This document shows positions 62,001 through 64,000 of a DNA stretch of 64,000 nucleotides, piece after piece (within the stretch, counting starts at the first letter, position 1; the number at the start of each line of letters is the position of its first letter). Made by a program: the position numbers and the translations under genes. The notes under the pieces were generated by a model. It was not told the DNA's origin, made no database searches, and was given only the letters and a program-made list of their open reading frames with translations. The DNA comes from Trichoplax sp. H2 (lineage: Eukaryota; Placozoa; Uniplacotomia; Trichoplacea): the NCBI GenBank assembly GCA_003344405.1, contig NOWV01000065.1, positions 186,001 through 250,000 of the forward strand. The letters run 5' to 3'.

Positions 62001-63135
62001 CAGTTAAGACTAGTGCAACTATAATGCAAAATGACACATAAACATATTAGCTAAATAATTAATTGCAGAAATTTTACTTTTTATATCATCTCATTTGAAT
62101 ATCATCTTCCATCTTACTAGATCTTAAGCAGTTCGTAAGTTCTGTCACTAATTCATCAATGGGAGTAACAAATTGGCATTTCAAGTGGAGAATACATCTG
62201 TTAATGGTAGCGGATAACGAGCATCTCATAATCATAACATTTTTGAGAGGTAATCCTGCATTACAGATTAAGATAAATTATGTTATATTCGTCCTCTATA
62301 AATTATAAGTATTATACATATATAGCACATATAACAGTTTTCATTTATAATTTAACCCAATTTTGAACACATAACAGCATCTGAGCGGTATCATATTCAA
62401 TAACTTACCTGAAATAATCTCTATTAGCTTCGATAGATCCTGTAATATATCAGTAGCATTTTGATCATCTTGACCTAAGAGAAAACTCTAGCCAAATGGA
62501 AAAAAATTGTCAAGAATCTTCATATCTAACCTGGCGTATTATTTCTTAATTCTTTTAACCTTAATATTTTGCATCATTTACGATTGATATAAATCTTTGC
62601 ATTGACGTCTTTGATTTTAACATCATAAGCTATGTCAACGTACGTACACTGTCCTTCAAATGGATATGGTTTTAATACTATATAGGACAGCTAGTACTTC
62701 ATTGTGTCTTGCTCAAAGATTATGTAGTGATTGTAATTAATTTACAATCACTCATCTAGAGCAACTTCAAATTTCCTTTATAGCAAACCTGAGCTCTGCA
62801 AGCAAGTTTATTGTTCTGGACTTTAATTTCTTCAGAGCCAAATGTAGGAAAATGAACTGATGAATGAGCAAATAAATGGGTTAGTAATTCTTATCGCTTT
62901 TTAGATTGACAGTATAGAATAGGAAAAACGAAATTCCGATATAATAACGTCTTTAGCATCGAGAAGAGAATACACAAGTATGCATTGTAATACGAGAAAG
63001 TACAGTATACTTGCATCATTTGTTTTCAGCATGATATAGGAAGAACAGCTTACCCTCGTTTAATATTGCAAAACTGTCAGAGAACTTTCCTTGCTTATAA
63101 TAATCCCATGCAAGTATTTGCTTCTTGTTATCCAT
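59091..63135 (-). CDS. FANCG: Fanconi anaemia group G-like TPR protein
   Basis: Complete 16-exon gene, 579 aa (human FANCG 622). Exons in coding order: 63135-63054, 62856-62789, 62487-62409, 62255-62118, 62018-61917, 61837-61760, 61684-61638, 61553-61493, 61408-61316, 61230-61103, 61029-60883, 60307-60175, 60075-59862, 59726-59615, 59452-59356, 59251-59091; every junction agrees in phase. The protein is helical with TPR repeats: AFNMIGCCFAS / ALLNYKEAL / LLNIAKIFRVTG, then IIYRLAITSLL / DDALIICNYL, then LLMKADALYH / FEEASQLFTKALQI, and a C-terminal pair ILNNIALIKINQGK / AAYNCTILLFMLERQRDACFSWLK. Order and spacing match the FANCG TPRs. Known role of FANCG: scaffold of the Fanconi core complex, which ubiquitinates FANCD2-FANCI at DNA crosslinks. 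A nuclear-type basic stretch (KKRKVTK) lies near residue 410. The acceptor of exon 13 could instead lie a few codons upstream. The family call rests on remembered similarity and should be tested; another TPR family is possible. Confidence 0.75.
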
Positions 63136-63647
63136 TTCCTTTAAAGTTTAAATTTCGATTAGTTCCACGATTAAGCCATGCAATATTTTGTTTTCCGTCC
63201 CGTAAAACTAGCTCGATAAATTCTCTCTAAAATTGCTCACTTCTTCTTTTGCATGATCTGCAGAGAATCAAACAAACTGTCCCTGATCCAAGCCTTAAGA
63301 CCCTTTCTATCTAACTCACAGCTATAATACTAGCACGTAGCTCACTTAATAGCTATTTAAAAACAGACTCCAAAATTTAGTCCTACTAAACGAAAACTAT
63401 AGTAACTTTTCCACTATTTCCATTAGGACACCGATCTGCAAACCTTCCTAAGGATAGCAGAGTAGCTCGGCTCGAGTACTCTAGTTGCTATGATAACGCT
63501 AGGTGGACGGACAGACAGTTTACAGCAATCTACTGCAAAACATAGACACTCCGAACATAGAAATAGACAGTCCATAGTAGAGTACAGTATGGAAAATTTC
63601 GAATACAAAGTAGTAAAATAGAATGTACGTTAGCGTAGCAAGTCTAG
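63136..63647. other. Upstream region of the FANCG-like gene
   Basis: This 500-bp stretch separates the FANCG-like start from the 3' end of the next minus-strand reading at 63648. The open frame 63423-63608 shows no known family. No promoter motif is obvious. Confidence 0.45.
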
Positions 63648-64000
63648 TCAGAAATACCAGCAGTTGAACTGGAAGACGAGCTTGCCGAGGTCTTCATCAG
63701 CATTTAGTTTGTTGCTTTCAATTCTGGACGATAAACGAAGATTATTTTGATTGGCATCATAGGTTTGTATAGCACTGTATTATGCATTGATATGATCAAT
63801 CTCGTTAACGATATTATTGTGGTCAATTTGTGGAATGTTCTTAGAGTTTAGTGTATGCTGTAAAGTTTCCTAATCGCTATTGCTTCGACTACAGCATGCG
63901 AGTAAATACGAGCTCGTTAAGCAACGCTGCTAAGAAGGTCTTGTAGCTTTTTGCATATGCTTCAATAGTACTTACTCTATTATTTGAAAATGAGTGTGGA
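63648..64000 (-). pseudogene. Coding-like 3' fragment with one in-frame stop, cut by right edge
   Basis: After an acceptor at 63870-63871 a minus-strand frame of exactly 74 codons runs from 63869 to a TGA at 63648-63650. It reads as a polar, helix-forming, coiled-coil-like peptide (Asn, Gln, Glu, Ile, Leu, Lys rich; contains LNADEDLGKL and ends QFNCWYF). A TAA at 63780-63782 interrupts it after 29 codons, yet the frame and composition continue unchanged on the other side. A strong donor (GTAAGTAC) near 63970 would join an upstream exon that reaches the window edge. I do not recognise the family. It may be a decaying gene, a true gene ending at the TAA, or a spliced gene whose junction I have not found. 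Confidence 0.35.

Overview
The window is nuclear DNA of an animal: AT-rich, with short spliced exons (about 16-510 bp), GT-AG introns mostly 50-500 bp, and animal-specific genes (OSTM1, a FANCG-like protein, a membrane-anchored trefoil/GH31 glucosidase). Small introns, strongly human-like gene content and very low GC together suggest an early-branching metazoan. A placozoan (Trichoplax/Hoilungia type) is my best guess, but the species call is inference.

Layout, left to right. (1) 1-21,725, minus strand: two tandem paralogues of a type II membrane trefoil + GH31 alpha-glucosidase. The first is cut by the left edge; the second is nearly complete (20 exons placed, about 916 residues, catalytic Asp residues present). 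Both have a first intron of 3.7-5 kb, and the second is full of degenerate tandem repeats. (2) 25,283-28,955, minus: a complete 17-exon class V, PLP-dependent aminotransferase of the isopenicillin-N-epimerase-like group (434 aa). (3) 30,846-31,559 and 36,066-36,791, plus: two intronless, diverged KDEL-receptor-like genes separated by repeat-filled DNA. (4) 39,723-44,058, minus: complete 13-exon NT5DC1-type HAD nucleotidase (448 aa). (5) 46,935-50,388, plus: OSTM1 (lysosomal ClC-7 beta subunit); one internal junction is unresolved and sits in a large 97-bp repeat array. (6) 51,618-54,930, minus: complete 14-exon AFG1L mitochondrial AAA+ ATPase (482 aa), convergent with OSTM1. (7) 56,080-58,164, plus: MPC1, a mitochondrial pyruvate carrier subunit, with one tiny exon unresolved. 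(8) 59,091-63,135, minus: complete 16-exon FANCG-like TPR protein (579 aa), convergent with MPC1. (9) A coding-like fragment with one in-frame stop lies at the right edge.

These genes do not form a pathway. The useful themes are: tandem duplication (GH31 pair, KDEL-receptor pair, partial copy of AFG1L exon 1); many locus-specific tandem arrays with 70-190 bp units in introns and intergenic DNA; and conserved linkage, since NT5DC1, OSTM1, AFG1L and MPC1 all lie on the long arm of human chromosome 6. Gene models were spliced by eye from canonical junctions, reading phase and protein-family similarity. Exon coordinates are in each entry.
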